Assembly (NCBI RefSeq): GCF_047601025.1
Contig: NZ_JASGJZ010000001.1
Location: 5,208,001-5,272,000, forward strand
Direction of reading: 5' to 3'
Source: Pseudorhodoferax sp047601025
GTDB taxonomy: Bacteria; Pseudomonadota; Gammaproteobacteria; Burkholderiales; Burkholderiaceae_C
Length of the DNA stretch: 64,000 bases
Shown: positions 7,883 to 17,871 of the stretch, one piece after another
Layout: the number at the start of each line of letters is the position of its first letter
Position numbering within the stretch: position 1 is the stretch's first letter
Position numbers and translations under genes: made by a program
The notes under the pieces: model-generated
Told to the model about the DNA's origin: nothing
The model's input: the letters and a program-made list of their open reading frames with translations, nothing else
Databases searched by the model: none

Positions 7883-10771
7883 ATGAGCAACAACACGACG
7901 ACAACGAAACCGCGCACCTCATTGAGCCGCCACCGCAGCGTGTGGGAGATGCGCTCGGACGGCTGGATCAGCCTGGTCGACCACCTGAGCCGGTCGGCCA
8001 TCCTGCAGCCCGACGACCCCGAGCGCGAGCGCCGCATGGCCCTGGTGCGCCAAATCTGCGAGACGCTGGCGCCGATCGAGGGCTACTGGGCCTTTCCCGG
8101 CGGCCGCGTGTTCGGCGAGCTGTGCCAGTGGATCGAGCGCGAGGAACTCGCCCGCGCGCACCAGGCCGCGCGCCGCATCCACCGCGTGCTGGCCGCGCGC
8201 ACCTACCGCCACGACAGCAGCGCGCTGGAGAGCGACAACGAGCTGCCCTCGCAGATCGAGACCGACAGCGAGCGCCTGGCCCAGCTGTCGCGGCCGTACT
8301 TCGAGGTGCTGATCGTCGACGAGATGAGCGCCACCGAGGAGGACGCGCTGCGCCGGCGCGTGCAGCGCAAGCGCAGCCCGGACGACGACTTCGTCTTCGA
8401 CATCGTGGTGGTGCCCACCTTCGAGGACGCGCTGATCGCCACGCTGGTCAACTTCAACCTGCAGGCCGTCGTGATCCGGCACGGCTTCCCGTTCCGCTCG
8501 GTCAACCACAACGACATGCTGCGCCGCTTCCTGGACGGCGTGGACGAGAGCATCGAGCAGATGCCCGAGTTCGAGCGCGGCCCGCTGCTGGGCCAGCAGA
8601 TCGCGCAGCTGCGGCCGGAGCTGGACCTGTACCTGGTGACCGACGTCAGCGTGGAAGACATCGCGGCGCGCGTGGGCGAGGTGTTCAAGCGCATCTTCTT
8701 CGGCGAGGAAGACCACATCGAACTCTACAGCTCGATCATGAAGGGCGTGGGCGAGCGCCACCGCACGCCGTTCTTCCAGGCCCTGCGCGACTACGCCAAG
8801 CAGCCGACCGGCGTGTTCCACGCGCTGCCGCTGGCGCGCGGCAAGGCCATCATGAACTCCAGCTGGATCGGCGACCTGGCGCAGTTCTACGGCATGAACC
8901 TGTTCATGGCCGAGACCTCGGCCACCTCGGGCGGCCTGGACTCGCTACTCGACCCGGTCGGCCCGCTGAAGCTGGCGCAGGAGTACGCGGCCCGGGCCTT
9001 CGGCGCGCGGCGCACCTTCTTCGCGACCAACGGCACCTCGACCTGCAACAAGATCGTGGTGCAGGCCCTGGTGCGGCCCGACGACATCGTGCTGGTGGAC
9101 CGCAACTGCCACAAGTCGCACCACTACGGCCTGGTGCTGGCCGGCGCCCAGGTGGCCTACCTGGACTCCTACCCGCTGGACCAGTACTCCATGTACGGCG
9201 CGGTGCCGGTGCGCCACATCAAGGAGACGCTGCTGGGCTTCCGCCGCGCCGGCACGCTGGACCGCGTGCGCATGGTGCTGCTGACCAACTGCACCTTCGA
9301 CGGCATCGTCTACGACGTCGAGCGGGTGATGCTGGAATGCCTGGCGATCAAGCCGGACCTGGTGTTCCTGTGGGACGAGGCCTGGTTCGCCTTCGCGCGC
9401 TGCCACCCGATCTACCGCCAGCGCACCGGCATGGCGGCGGCGGCGCGCCTGGCCGAGATGTTCAAGGACCCGGCCTACGCCCGGCGCCAAGCCGCCTTCG
9501 CCGCCAGCATCGACTGGGACGACGACGAGGCCCTGCTGAACGCGCGGCTGCTGCCCGACCCGGCGCGTGCGCGCGTGCGCGTGTACGCCACGCACTCCAC
9601 GCACAAGACGCTGACGGCGCTGCGCCAGGGCTCGATGATCCACGTCTGGGACCAGGACTTCAAGGACAAGGCCGAGGAGGCCTTCCACGAGGCCTACATG
9701 ACCCACACCTCGACCTCGCCCAACTACCAGATCCTGGCCTCGCTGGACGTGGGCCGGCGCCAGGTCGAGCTCGAGGGCTACGAGCTGATCCAGCGCCAGC
9801 TGGAGCTGGCCATGAGCCTGCGCGAGCAGGTGCTGCGCCATCCGCTGCTCAAGCGCTACTTCCGCTTCCTGAGCGTGGTCGACGTGGTCCCCGAGGCCTA
9901 CCGCGAATCGGGCGTGCAGAGCTACTACAACGACGAGAACGGCTGGGCCAACCTGGAATCGGCCTGGCGCACCGACGAGTTCGCGCTGGACCCGACGCGC
10001 GCCACGCTGTCCATCGGCGCCACTGGCCTGGACGGCGACAGCTTCAAGAACAAGGAGCTGATGGACAAGTACGGCATCCAGATCAACAAGACCTCGCGCA
10101 ACACCGTGCTGTTCATGACCAACATCGGCACCACGCGCTCGGCCGTGGCCTACCTGATCGAGGTGTTGGTGAAGATCGCGCGCGACGTGGACGCGCGCGT
10201 GGCCGACATGAGCGCGATCGAGCGCCGCATCCACGAGAAGCGCGTGCGCTCGCTGACGCTGGAGCAGCCGCCGCTGCCGGACTTCTCGAGCTTCCATTTC
10301 GCGTTCCGCGGCCGCTCGGTCGAGGGCCGGGCCGAGACGCGCGACGGCGACATCCGCAGCGCCTTCTTCCTGTCCTACGACGACAGCAACTGCGAGTACG
10401 TGGACATGGCCGAGGCCGCCCGCGCGATCGCGGCCGGACGCGAGCTGGTGTCGGCGCTGTTCGTGATCCCCTACCCGCCCGGCTTCCCGATCCTGGTGCC
10501 GGGCCAGGTCATCAGCGCCGAGATCCTGCAGTTCATGGCCGCGCTGGACGTGCGCGAGATCCACGGCTTCAGGCCCGAGCTGGGCTTCCGCATCTTCAGC
10601 GACGCTGCGCTGCAGCGCGCGGCCCAGGCCACGGCGGCGCGCGCCGCGCTGGCCGTGGCCGACCGCGCGGCCCAGCCGCCCCAGGTCCCGCTGGCGCCCG
10701 ACGGCGCCGAACCCGAACTGGCCACGACGAGCCAGACCACCAGGAAGTCCACCTCGAGGAGCAAGAAATGA
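7883..10771 (+). CDS. Large Orn/Lys/Arg-type PLP decarboxylase
   Basis: A 962-residue fold-type I decarboxylase of the basic amino-acid group, about 200-250 residues longer than E. coli LdcC, SpeC or AdiA. Residues 1-330 form an extended wing region. The PLP core follows: TNGTSTCNK near 383, NCHKSHH at 409-414, WDEAWFAF with Asp498, and the PLP lysine K575 in HSTHKTLTALRQG. The C-terminal domain runs to about 900, then an Ala/Pro-rich and Ser/Lys-rich tail. The expected reaction is alpha-decarboxylation of lysine, ornithine or arginine to a diamine or agmatine; the substrate is not determinable by eye. Its stop overlaps the ATP-grasp start (ATGA), so the two are probably made together. Confidence 0.9.
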   Translation: MSNNTTTTKPRTSLSRHRSVWEMRSDGWISLVDHLSRSAILQPDDPERERRMALVRQICETLAPIEGYWAFPGGRVFGELCQWIEREELARAHQAARRIHRVLAARTYRHDSSALESDNELPSQIETDSERLAQLSRPYFEVLIVDEMSATEEDALRRRVQRKRSPDDDFVFDIVVVPTFEDALIATLVNFNLQAVVIRHGFPFRSVNHNDMLRRFLDGVDESIEQMPEFERGPLLGQQIAQLRPELDLYLVTDVSVEDIAARVGEVFKRIFFGEEDHIELYSSIMKGVGERHRTPFFQALRDYAKQPTGVFHALPLARGKAIMNSSWIGDLAQFYGMNLFMAETSATSGGLDSLLDPVGPLKLAQEYAARAFGARRTFFATNGTSTCNKIVVQALVRPDDIVLVDRNCHKSHHYGLVLAGAQVAYLDSYPLDQYSMYGAVPVRHIKETLLGFRRAGTLDRVRMVLLTNCTFDGIVYDVERVMLECLAIKPDLVFLWDEAWFAFARCHPIYRQRTGMAAAARLAEMFKDPAYARRQAAFAASIDWDDDEALLNARLLPDPARARVRVYATHSTHKTLTALRQGSMIHVWDQDFKDKAEEAFHEAYMTHTSTSPNYQILASLDVGRRQVELEGYELIQRQLELAMSLREQVLRHPLLKRYFRFLSVVDVVPEAYRESGVQSYYNDENGWANLESAWRTDEFALDPTRATLSIGATGLDGDSFKNKELMDKYGIQINKTSRNTVLFMTNIGTTRSAVAYLIEVLVKIARDVDARVADMSAIERRIHEKRVRSLTLEQPPLPDFSSFHFAFRGRSVEGRAETRDGDIRSAFFLSYDDSNCEYVDMAEAARAIAAGRELVSALFVIPYPPGFPILVPGQVISAEILQFMAALDVREIHGFRPELGFRIFSDAALQRAAQATAARAALAVADRAAQPPQVPLAPDGAEPELATTSQTTRKSTSRSKK

Positions 10772-12225
10772 CCAACACGGTCAAGAGCATTTCCGACCTG
10801 CTGCTGATGTTCCACCGCAACGAGCGGCCCATCTACTTCATCAGCGCGACCAACTTCAACCTGCTGGGCATGGACCGGTGGGTCAACCGCTTCCGCTACA
10901 TCAACTACATCGACTGCTTCGACGGCCGGCACCCGAACGTGTTCGTGCCGCAGGAGGCGCCGCACGAGGAATTCACCTCGATCGAGGACATCAACAACTA
11001 CCTGCTGCAGCACAAGGACGTGGTCGACCTGATCGAGCGCCGCGGCGGCAAGCCGGTCGCCACCTTCTTGATGTTCGACGAGAAGACCGAGGCCCTGGCC
11101 AAGGAACTGGGCATGGAGGTCTGGTTCCCGCCGGCGGCGCTGCGCCAGCGCTGCGACAACAAGATGGAGACCGTGCGCATCGGCAACAAGGCCGGCGTGC
11201 ACTCGGTGCCCAACGCGCTGGAGAAGGTCGAGAGCTACCAGCACCTGATGCAGATCGCCGAGCGCCACGGCCTGGGCAAGGACCTGGTGGTGCAGTCGGC
11301 CTTCGGCGACTCGGGCCACACCACCTTCTTCATCGCCTCGGAAGACGATTTCAACAAGCACAAGGACGAGATCGTCAACGACCCCGAGGTCAAGATCATG
11401 AAGCGGATCAACTGCCGCGGCGCCACGCTGGAAGCGTGCGCCACGCAGTCGGGCACGCTGGTCGGGCCGCTGCTGACCGAGGTCGTGGGCGCGCGCGAGC
11501 TGACGCCCTACAAGGGCGGCTGGTGCGGCAACGAGGTGTTCCCCGGCGCCTTCTCCGAGGAAGTGCGGGCCAAGGCGCGCGACATGGCCGAGCGCTTCGG
11601 CAACCAGCTGCTGGCCGAGGGCTACCGCGGCTACTTCGACCTGGACTTCCTGATCGACCAGGACACCGGCGAGGTCTACCTGGGCGAACTGAACCCGCGC
11701 ATCTGCGGCGCCAGCCCGATGACCAACCACGCGGCCTTCGCCTACGCCGACGCGCCGCTGTTCCTGTTCCACCTGCTGGAGTTCTCCGGCGTGCCGTTCG
11801 ACCTGAACGTCAAGGAGATCAACGAGCGCTGGGCCCAGCCGCGCTTCATCGACTCGTGGTCGCAGGTGGTCATGAAGTTCACCGAGGACAAGGTCGACCA
11901 GGTCACGCACGCGCCGGCCACCGGCATCTACCGCATGGCCGAGGACGGCAGCGTCGCCTACCAGCGCTTCGACTACAACCGCAAGGCCATCGACTCCGAG
12001 CGCGAGGCCTTCTTCCTGCGCATCACCGGGCCCGGCGACTACCGCTACGAGGGCGCCGACCTGGGCATCCTGATCACGCGCGGGCGCTCCATGGACGACA
12101 ACTTCAAGCTCAACATCCGCGCGCGCGACTGGATCCGCGGCATCAAGAACTACTACGCCGGCAAGCCCATCCTGACGACGCAGCCCGAGGCGGCGCCGAC
12201 GCCGGGCTCGTTCAAGATCCTGTGA
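10768..12225 (+). CDS. ATP-grasp ligase, function unknown
   Basis: A 485-residue ATP-grasp protein; automatic annotation often labels such proteins biotin carboxylase. The nucleotide and metal site is seen in the run YFDLDFLIDQDTGEVYLGEL and the following NPRICGAS, giving the Asp/Glu/Asn metal ligands. The N-terminal third (TNFNLLGMDRWVNRFRYINY) is not the biotin-carboxylase pre-ATP-grasp domain as I know it, and no carboxyltransferase or BCCP partner is near. An ATP-dependent carboxylate-amine ligation is more likely, perhaps joining an amino acid to the product or substrate of the decarboxylase with which it is translationally coupled. Substrates are unknown. Confidence 0.8.
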   Translation: MTNTVKSISDLLLMFHRNERPIYFISATNFNLLGMDRWVNRFRYINYIDCFDGRHPNVFVPQEAPHEEFTSIEDINNYLLQHKDVVDLIERRGGKPVATFLMFDEKTEALAKELGMEVWFPPAALRQRCDNKMETVRIGNKAGVHSVPNALEKVESYQHLMQIAERHGLGKDLVVQSAFGDSGHTTFFIASEDDFNKHKDEIVNDPEVKIMKRINCRGATLEACATQSGTLVGPLLTEVVGARELTPYKGGWCGNEVFPGAFSEEVRAKARDMAERFGNQLLAEGYRGYFDLDFLIDQDTGEVYLGELNPRICGASPMTNHAAFAYADAPLFLFHLLEFSGVPFDLNVKEINERWAQPRFIDSWSQVVMKFTEDKVDQVTHAPATGIYRMAEDGSVAYQRFDYNRKAIDSEREAFFLRITGPGDYRYEGADLGILITRGRSMDDNFKLNIRARDWIRGIKNYYAGKPILTTQPEAAPTPGSFKIL

Positions 12226-12250
12226 CGGCGCGGCGAACGCTTGAGATGAG

Positions 12251-13246
12251 ATGACCATCGGCATCCGCTTCCAGGCCGTCGCCGAAGACCAGCCCGGCGC
12301 GCAGTGGCAGGCGCTGTTCGCGCGCTCCTGGCCCGGCTACCGGGCCTGGTTCCTGCGCAGCGGCACGGTCGGCCGGCCGACCTACCTGGAGTGCCGGCGC
12401 GCGCTGCGCCAGCACATGCCGGAACTGGTGCCGACCTGGGAGCGGCTGGTCGAGCTGGCCGGCGGCGGCGACCTGGAGGCGCGCTTCCTGTCGCTGTGGC
12501 GCCCGCCCGCCTACATCGCCGGCTGCTCGCAGGCCGTCTGGCCGGACGCCGGCGACGCACAGGGCCCCGCCCTGCTGCGCAACTACGACTACGCGCCGGC
12601 GCTGCTGGAAGGCAATTGGCTGGCCACGCGCTGGACCGGCCAGCGCGTGCTGGCCATGAGCGACTGCCTGTGGGGCGCGCTGGACGGACTCAACGCATCG
12701 GGGCTGGCCGCATCGCTGTCCTTCGGCGGCCGCACCATCGCCGGCGAGGGCTTCGGCATCCCGCTGGTACTGCGCTACGTGCTGGAGGTCGCCACCGACA
12801 CCGCGTCGGCCATCGCCATCCTGCAGCGGGTGCCGGTGCACATGTGCTACAGCGTCACACTGCTCGACGCGCGCGGCGCATGGGCCACGGTGTTCCTGAA
12901 TCCGGACCGTCCGGTCGAGGTCACGCGCCGCGCGGCCGTGACCAACTTCCAGCACGCGGTGGAGTGGCCGGAGCACGCGCGCGCCACCGCGGCCTGCGAG
13001 CGGCTGGACGCGCTGCAGGCGCTGGCCGGCGCCGGCGCTCCGGTGCAGGCTGCCGTGGACGCGCTGCTGCGCGAGCCGCTGTACCAGCCCGCCTGGGAGC
13101 GCGGCTACGGCACGCTCTACACCGCCGCCTACGCCCCCCGGGCAGGCCGCGTGCAACTGCTGTGGCCCGGTACTTGCTGGACCCAGACGCTCGACGCCTT
13201 CGAAGAGGGCGAGCGCGAAATCACCTTCCTCAGCCCGGCGCCCTGA
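12251..13246 (+). CDS. C45-family Ntn-hydrolase / acyltransferase
   Basis: A 331-residue protein of the acyl-CoA:6-aminopenicillanate acyltransferase (peptidase C45) family. G91-C92 in AYIAGCSQAVW matches the autoproteolytic Gly-Cys site, and LLRNYDYAP follows as the family's RN.D motif. Cleavage would expose Cys92 as N-terminal nucleophile, giving a roughly 10-kDa alpha and 26-kDa beta chain. Known relatives hydrolyse or transfer amide-linked acyl groups (isopenicillin N acyltransferase, carcinine/beta-alanyl-amine hydrolases). No signal peptide is evident, so it probably acts in the cytoplasm. It lies between an amide-forming ligase and a transporter, suggesting it cleaves or trims an amino-acyl amide. 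Confidence 0.82.
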   Translation: MTIGIRFQAVAEDQPGAQWQALFARSWPGYRAWFLRSGTVGRPTYLECRRALRQHMPELVPTWERLVELAGGGDLEARFLSLWRPPAYIAGCSQAVWPDAGDAQGPALLRNYDYAPALLEGNWLATRWTGQRVLAMSDCLWGALDGLNASGLAASLSFGGRTIAGEGFGIPLVLRYVLEVATDTASAIAILQRVPVHMCYSVTLLDARGAWATVFLNPDRPVEVTRRAAVTNFQHAVEWPEHARATAACERLDALQALAGAGAPVQAAVDALLREPLYQPAWERGYGTLYTAAYAPRAGRVQLLWPGTCWTQTLDAFEEGEREITFLSPAP

Positions 13247-13297
13247 AGCGGCAGCCACGCCGGCCAACCCCCGCAACCCCTACCGAGGAGACCCGAG

Positions 13298-14608
13298 ATG
13301 ACGAAAAGAAAGCTTCCCCCCGTCGCCTGGATCCTGATCGCCATGGTGCTCGGCATCGTGATCGGCCACATGATCTTCATCAACTTCCCGGACAAGAAGA
13401 TCGCCGCCGAAATGGCCGGCTACATCTCCATCCTGTCCGACATCTTCCTGCGCCTCATCAAGATGCTGATCGGCCCGCTGGTGTTCTCCACGCTGGTGGT
13501 GGGCATCGCGCACATGGGCGACGCGGCGGCGATCGGACGCGTGTTCTTCAAGGCCATGGCCTGGTTCATGAGCGCCTCGCTGGTCTCGCTGCTGCTGGGC
13601 ATGGTGCTGGTCAACCTGATGCAGCCGGGCGCCAACTTCGGGCTGCCGCTGCCGGACATCGGTGCATCGGCCAACCTGGCGACGTCCAAGTTCACGCTCA
13701 AGGACTTCGTCGCCCACATGGTGCCCAAGTCCTTCGCCGAGGCCATGGCCCACAACGAGATCCTGCAGATCGTGGTGTTCTCGATGTTCTTCGGCGTGGC
13801 CTTGTCGGCGCTGGGCGAGAAGGGCAAGACGCTGCTGTCTGCCATCGACGAGCTCTCGCACGTGATGCTGAAGATCACCGGCTACGTGATGAAGCTCGCC
13901 CCCGTGGCCGTGATGGCCGCCATGGCCGCCACCGTGGCGGTGAACGGGCTGGACATCCTGCTCAAGTTCGCCGTCTTCATGGGCGACTTCTACGTGGCGC
14001 TCATCATCCTGTGGGTGGTGCTGATCGCGGCCGGCTTCCTGTTCCTGGGGCCGCGCGTGTTCAAGCTGATCCGGCTCATCCGCGAGCCCTTCATGATCTC
14101 CTTCGCCACCGCCAGCTCCGAGGCGGCCTATCCGAAGATCCTGGACGCGCTGGACCGCTTCGGCGTCAAGCGCAAGATCTCCAGCTTCGTGATGCCCATG
14201 GGCTATTCGTTCAACCTCGACGGCTCGATGATCTACTGCACCTTCGCGACGCTGTTCATCGCGCAGGCCTACGGCATCGAGCTGTCGCTGGGCACGCAGC
14301 TCACGATGCTGCTGGTGCTGATGCTCACCTCCAAGGGCATCGCCGGCGTGCCGCGCGCCTCGCTGGTGGTGATCGCCGCCACGCTCAACCAGTTCGGCAT
14401 TCCCGAGGCCGGCCTGCTGCTGATCCTGGGCGTGGACAGCTTCCTGGACATGGGCCGCTCCGCCACCAATGCCGTCGGCAACTCCATCGCCAGCGCCGTG
14501 GTCGCGAAGTGGGAAGGCGACCTGCTGCCCGAGGCCGAGGCCGAGGCCAACGCGGTGCGGCTGGACCGGGAGCTGCAGGCTTCGCTGGCCAACCCCGCGC
14601 ACTCCTGA
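13298..14608 (+). CDS. Dicarboxylate/amino-acid:cation symporter (DAACS)
   Basis: A 436-residue inner-membrane symporter of the GltP/DctA type, about 8 transmembrane segments plus two re-entrant hairpins. Signatures: serine-rich hairpin FATASSEAAYPKIL, NLDGSMIYC in TM7, and SKGIAGVPRASLVV in hairpin 2. Family members import glutamate, aspartate or C4-dicarboxylates with Na+ or H+. A strong GAGGAGACCCGAG Shine-Dalgarno precedes the ATG. It is followed after 19 nt by a periplasmic binding-protein gene; DAACS carriers do not normally need one, so that protein may serve an unlinked ABC transporter. Confidence 0.92.
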   Translation: MTKRKLPPVAWILIAMVLGIVIGHMIFINFPDKKIAAEMAGYISILSDIFLRLIKMLIGPLVFSTLVVGIAHMGDAAAIGRVFFKAMAWFMSASLVSLLLGMVLVNLMQPGANFGLPLPDIGASANLATSKFTLKDFVAHMVPKSFAEAMAHNEILQIVVFSMFFGVALSALGEKGKTLLSAIDELSHVMLKITGYVMKLAPVAVMAAMAATVAVNGLDILLKFAVFMGDFYVALIILWVVLIAAGFLFLGPRVFKLIRLIREPFMISFATASSEAAYPKILDALDRFGVKRKISSFVMPMGYSFNLDGSMIYCTFATLFIAQAYGIELSLGTQLTMLLVLMLTSKGIAGVPRASLVVIAATLNQFGIPEAGLLLILGVDSFLDMGRSATNAVGNSIASAVVAKWEGDLLPEAEAEANAVRLDRELQASLANPAHS

Positions 14609-14627
14609 ACCCGGCGAGGAGCAGGCC

Positions 14628-15596
<969 letters not shown>

Positions 15597-15812
15597 CCGC
15601 CACCCCGGCGGGCGCCCTGGGCACGGACCGGTCGTTTCGCGTCCAGCCCGGCCCGCCGACGCTGGCAGGCCACGCCGCCGCCCTTCGGTGGCGCTGCCGC
15701 GCAGCATGCCGGGGAACGGCACGACCCCGGCCTCGACCTGCCGGTGAGCCTGCCGTAGGAAGGCCGCCGGCAGGCGCTGCCCGTCGAGCCCGGGCGGCGT
15801 AGCAGCTGCACG

Positions 15813-15857
15813 AAAAAGCAGGAAGCCGTCGGGAGGAGTCAGACGGCCTCCTGCTTT
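15813..15857. terminator. Bidirectional intrinsic terminator
   Basis: A long hairpin with arms AAAGCAGGA-GCCGTC and GACGGC-TCCTGCTTT, flanked by A and T runs on both sides, sits between the converging gabT operon and arn operon. It can end transcription from either side. The 216 bp between the last gene and this hairpin show no gene. Confidence 0.85.
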
Positions 15858-15867
15858 CCCGTCTGCG

Positions 15868-16824
15868 CTATGCGCGGGGAACGGGTTCCGGCACCTGCCG
15901 CGGCACCGGCGCGCGCGCCACCCACGGCGCGCCCTGCACCGCCAGGGTGCCGGAGCGGCCCGGGACCGAGCCCGTCGCGAGCCGGTGCCGCGCCAGCGTC
16001 GCCGGCGGGCTGGCGCCGTGCAGCGTCCTCAGGTCGACCAGGGCGTGGCCCTGCGCGCGCCAGCCCCGGATCAGGCGCTCCAGCACGGGCCGCAGCTTCA
16101 TGCCTTCGAGTTCCGCGTGCAGCGTGAACACCTGGTCCCGGGCCGCGTCCTCAGTCAGCGCGAGCAGGTGCGCGTGGACGTTGCCGGCGTGCAGGCCGCG
16201 GGTCCCGATCAGTTCGTCCAGCGTCGGCAGCGTGGTCGGGAACTGCGGCGGGCCGAGTACCCGGCCGGCGTCGTCGACGGGAACGAACGGGTGGCTGCCG
16301 CGCGTGTCCGAGGCGTGGGTGATGCCCAGCGCGGCTTCGGCCGAGGCCGCCGCGGCGTTGAACTGCCAGCCCGCCGCGCCGTGCAGCGCCGGCGCAGCGC
16401 CCAGCAGCTCGGCCAGCCGCTGCACCGCCAGGCGCATCTCGCGCTCCGCCCAGGCGCCGTCGCGCGCCATCAGCCGGTCCTGCCACCGCACATGGTCCCA
16501 GCAGTGCACGCCGACCTCGAAGCCCTGGTCCCGGACGCCGCGGATGGTCGCTCCCTCGGCGCGCCCGATGTCGGGGCCCGGCAGCAGCACGCCGTACAGC
16601 AGCGTGCGGATGCCGTAGTGCTCCACCACCGAGGTGCGCGAGACCTTGCGCAGGAAGCCCGGCCGCAACGCCCGGAAGATGGCGCGGCCGGTGTGGTCCG
16701 GCCCGACGCTGAACAGGAAGCTCGCCGCGGCATGCTCCCGCAGCAGCAGCCGAACCAGCGCCGGCACGCCCTCGCGCGTTCCCCGCAGCGTGTCGACGTC
16801 GACCTTGAGCGCGATGCGCGCCAT
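15868..16824 (-). CDS. arnD: Undecaprenyl-P-Ara4FN deformylase (polysaccharide deacetylase)
   Basis: A 318-residue NodB-fold deacetylase that removes the formyl group from undecaprenyl-phosphate-4-formamido-L-arabinose, committing L-Ara4N to lipid A. Seen: the metal-binding ALKVDVDTLRGTREGVP start, GFEVGVHCWDHVRWQD with zinc-binding histidines, and SDTRGSHPF. Last gene of the arn operon, four nucleotides after the decarboxylase gene. It acts at the cytoplasmic face of the inner membrane. The tail beyond residue 290 is Pro/Arg-rich. Confidence 0.9.
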   Translation of the reverse strand: MARIALKVDVDTLRGTREGVPALVRLLLREHAAASFLFSVGPDHTGRAIFRALRPGFLRKVSRTSVVEHYGIRTLLYGVLLPGPDIGRAEGATIRGVRDQGFEVGVHCWDHVRWQDRLMARDGAWAEREMRLAVQRLAELLGAAPALHGAAGWQFNAAAASAEAALGITHASDTRGSHPFVPVDDAGRVLGPPQFPTTLPTLDELIGTRGLHAGNVHAHLLALTEDAARDQVFTLHAELEGMKLRPVLERLIRGWRAQGHALVDLRTLHGASPPATLARHRLATGSVPGRSGTLAVQGAPWVARAPVPRQVPEPVPRA

Positions 16825-16828
16825 CCGC

Positions 16829-17866
16829 TCAGGCGCCCAGCTCCGCCGCAGCGTGCTGGGCGTAGTAGTCGAACAGGGCGCGCAGCGCGTCCTGCATGTC
16901 GACCCGAGGCCGCCAGTCCAGGTCGTCCATGGTCCGCTGCACGTCGGGCACGCGCTGCAGCACGTCCTGGTAGCCGCTGCCGTAGTAGGCCGTGGCGGCG
17001 ACGTCGACCAGCTCGACGTCCGCCGCCGCCTCCCGGTACGCGGGCAGCGTCCTGGCCAGGTCCAGCATCATCTGGGCGACCGCGCGGATCGAGAAGTCGT
17101 TGCGCGGGTTGCCGATGTTGTAGATCTTGCCGTCCGCGACGCCGCCGCGGTTGGCGATGATCCTGCCGAGCGCCGCGATGCCGTCGTCCACGTGCGTGAA
17201 GGTCCGGTGCTGGCTGCCCCCGTCGACCAGCCGGATCGGCTCGCCGCGCAGGATGTGGCCGAGGAACTGCGTGATCACCCGGCTCGAACCCTCCTTGGGC
17301 GTGTGCATGCTGTCCAGGCCGGGGCCGATCCAGTTGAACGGCCGGAACAGCGTGTAGCGCAGGCCCTGCTCCTGCCCGTAGGCGTGGATCACGCGGTCCA
17401 TCAGCTGCTTGGCGCAGGCGTAGATCCAGCGCGGCTTGTTGATCGGGCCGTAGACGAGGTTGGACGCCTCCGGATCGAAGGCGGAATCGGCGCACATGCC
17501 GTAGACCTCGCTGGTGGACGGGAACACCAGGCGCTTGCCGTAGCGCACGCACTGCCGCACGATGGGCAGGTTCGCCTCGAAGTCGAGCTCGAACACGCGC
17601 AGCGGCTCGCGCACGTAGGTGGCCGGCGTCGCGATGGCCACCAGCGGGATCACCACGTCGCACTTCTTCACGTGGTACTCGATCCACTCCCGGTTGATCG
17701 TGATGTCGCCTTCGAAGAAATGGAAGCGCGGATGGTCCTGCCACGGGCGCAGCCGGTCCGACTGCATGTCCATGCCGTACACCTCCCAGTCGGTGGACGC
17801 GATGATGTGCCGCGTGAGGTGGTGCCCGATGAAGCCGTTGACGCCAAGGATGAGGACTCGGAGCAT
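16829..17866 (-). CDS. arnA: UDP-glucuronate oxidative decarboxylase half of ArnA
   Basis: A 345-residue extended SDR enzyme matching the C-terminal half of E. coli ArnA. It oxidises and decarboxylates UDP-GlcA to UDP-4-keto-arabinose. The Rossmann motif is GVNGFIGHH (residues 8-16); the active-site region is PSTSEVYGM and Tyr/Lys in WIYACAKQLMDR. ArnA is one about 660-residue bifunctional protein in E. coli; here the halves are separate genes in the same order, 5 nt apart and in different frames. The first in-frame ATG that gives an intact Rossmann start was chosen. Confidence 0.92.
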   Translation of the reverse strand: MLRVLILGVNGFIGHHLTRHIIASTDWEVYGMDMQSDRLRPWQDHPRFHFFEGDITINREWIEYHVKKCDVVIPLVAIATPATYVREPLRVFELDFEANLPIVRQCVRYGKRLVFPSTSEVYGMCADSAFDPEASNLVYGPINKPRWIYACAKQLMDRVIHAYGQEQGLRYTLFRPFNWIGPGLDSMHTPKEGSSRVITQFLGHILRGEPIRLVDGGSQHRTFTHVDDGIAALGRIIANRGGVADGKIYNIGNPRNDFSIRAVAQMMLDLARTLPAYREAAADVELVDVAATAYYGSGYQDVLQRVPDVQRTMDDLDWRPRVDMQDALRALFDYYAQHAAAELGA

Positions 17867-17871
17867 GGTGG

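Noticed and set aside
10768..12225. Biotin carboxylase identity for the ATP-grasp protein
   Set aside because: The N-terminal domain does not look like biotin carboxylase and no BCCP or carboxyltransferase gene is nearby.
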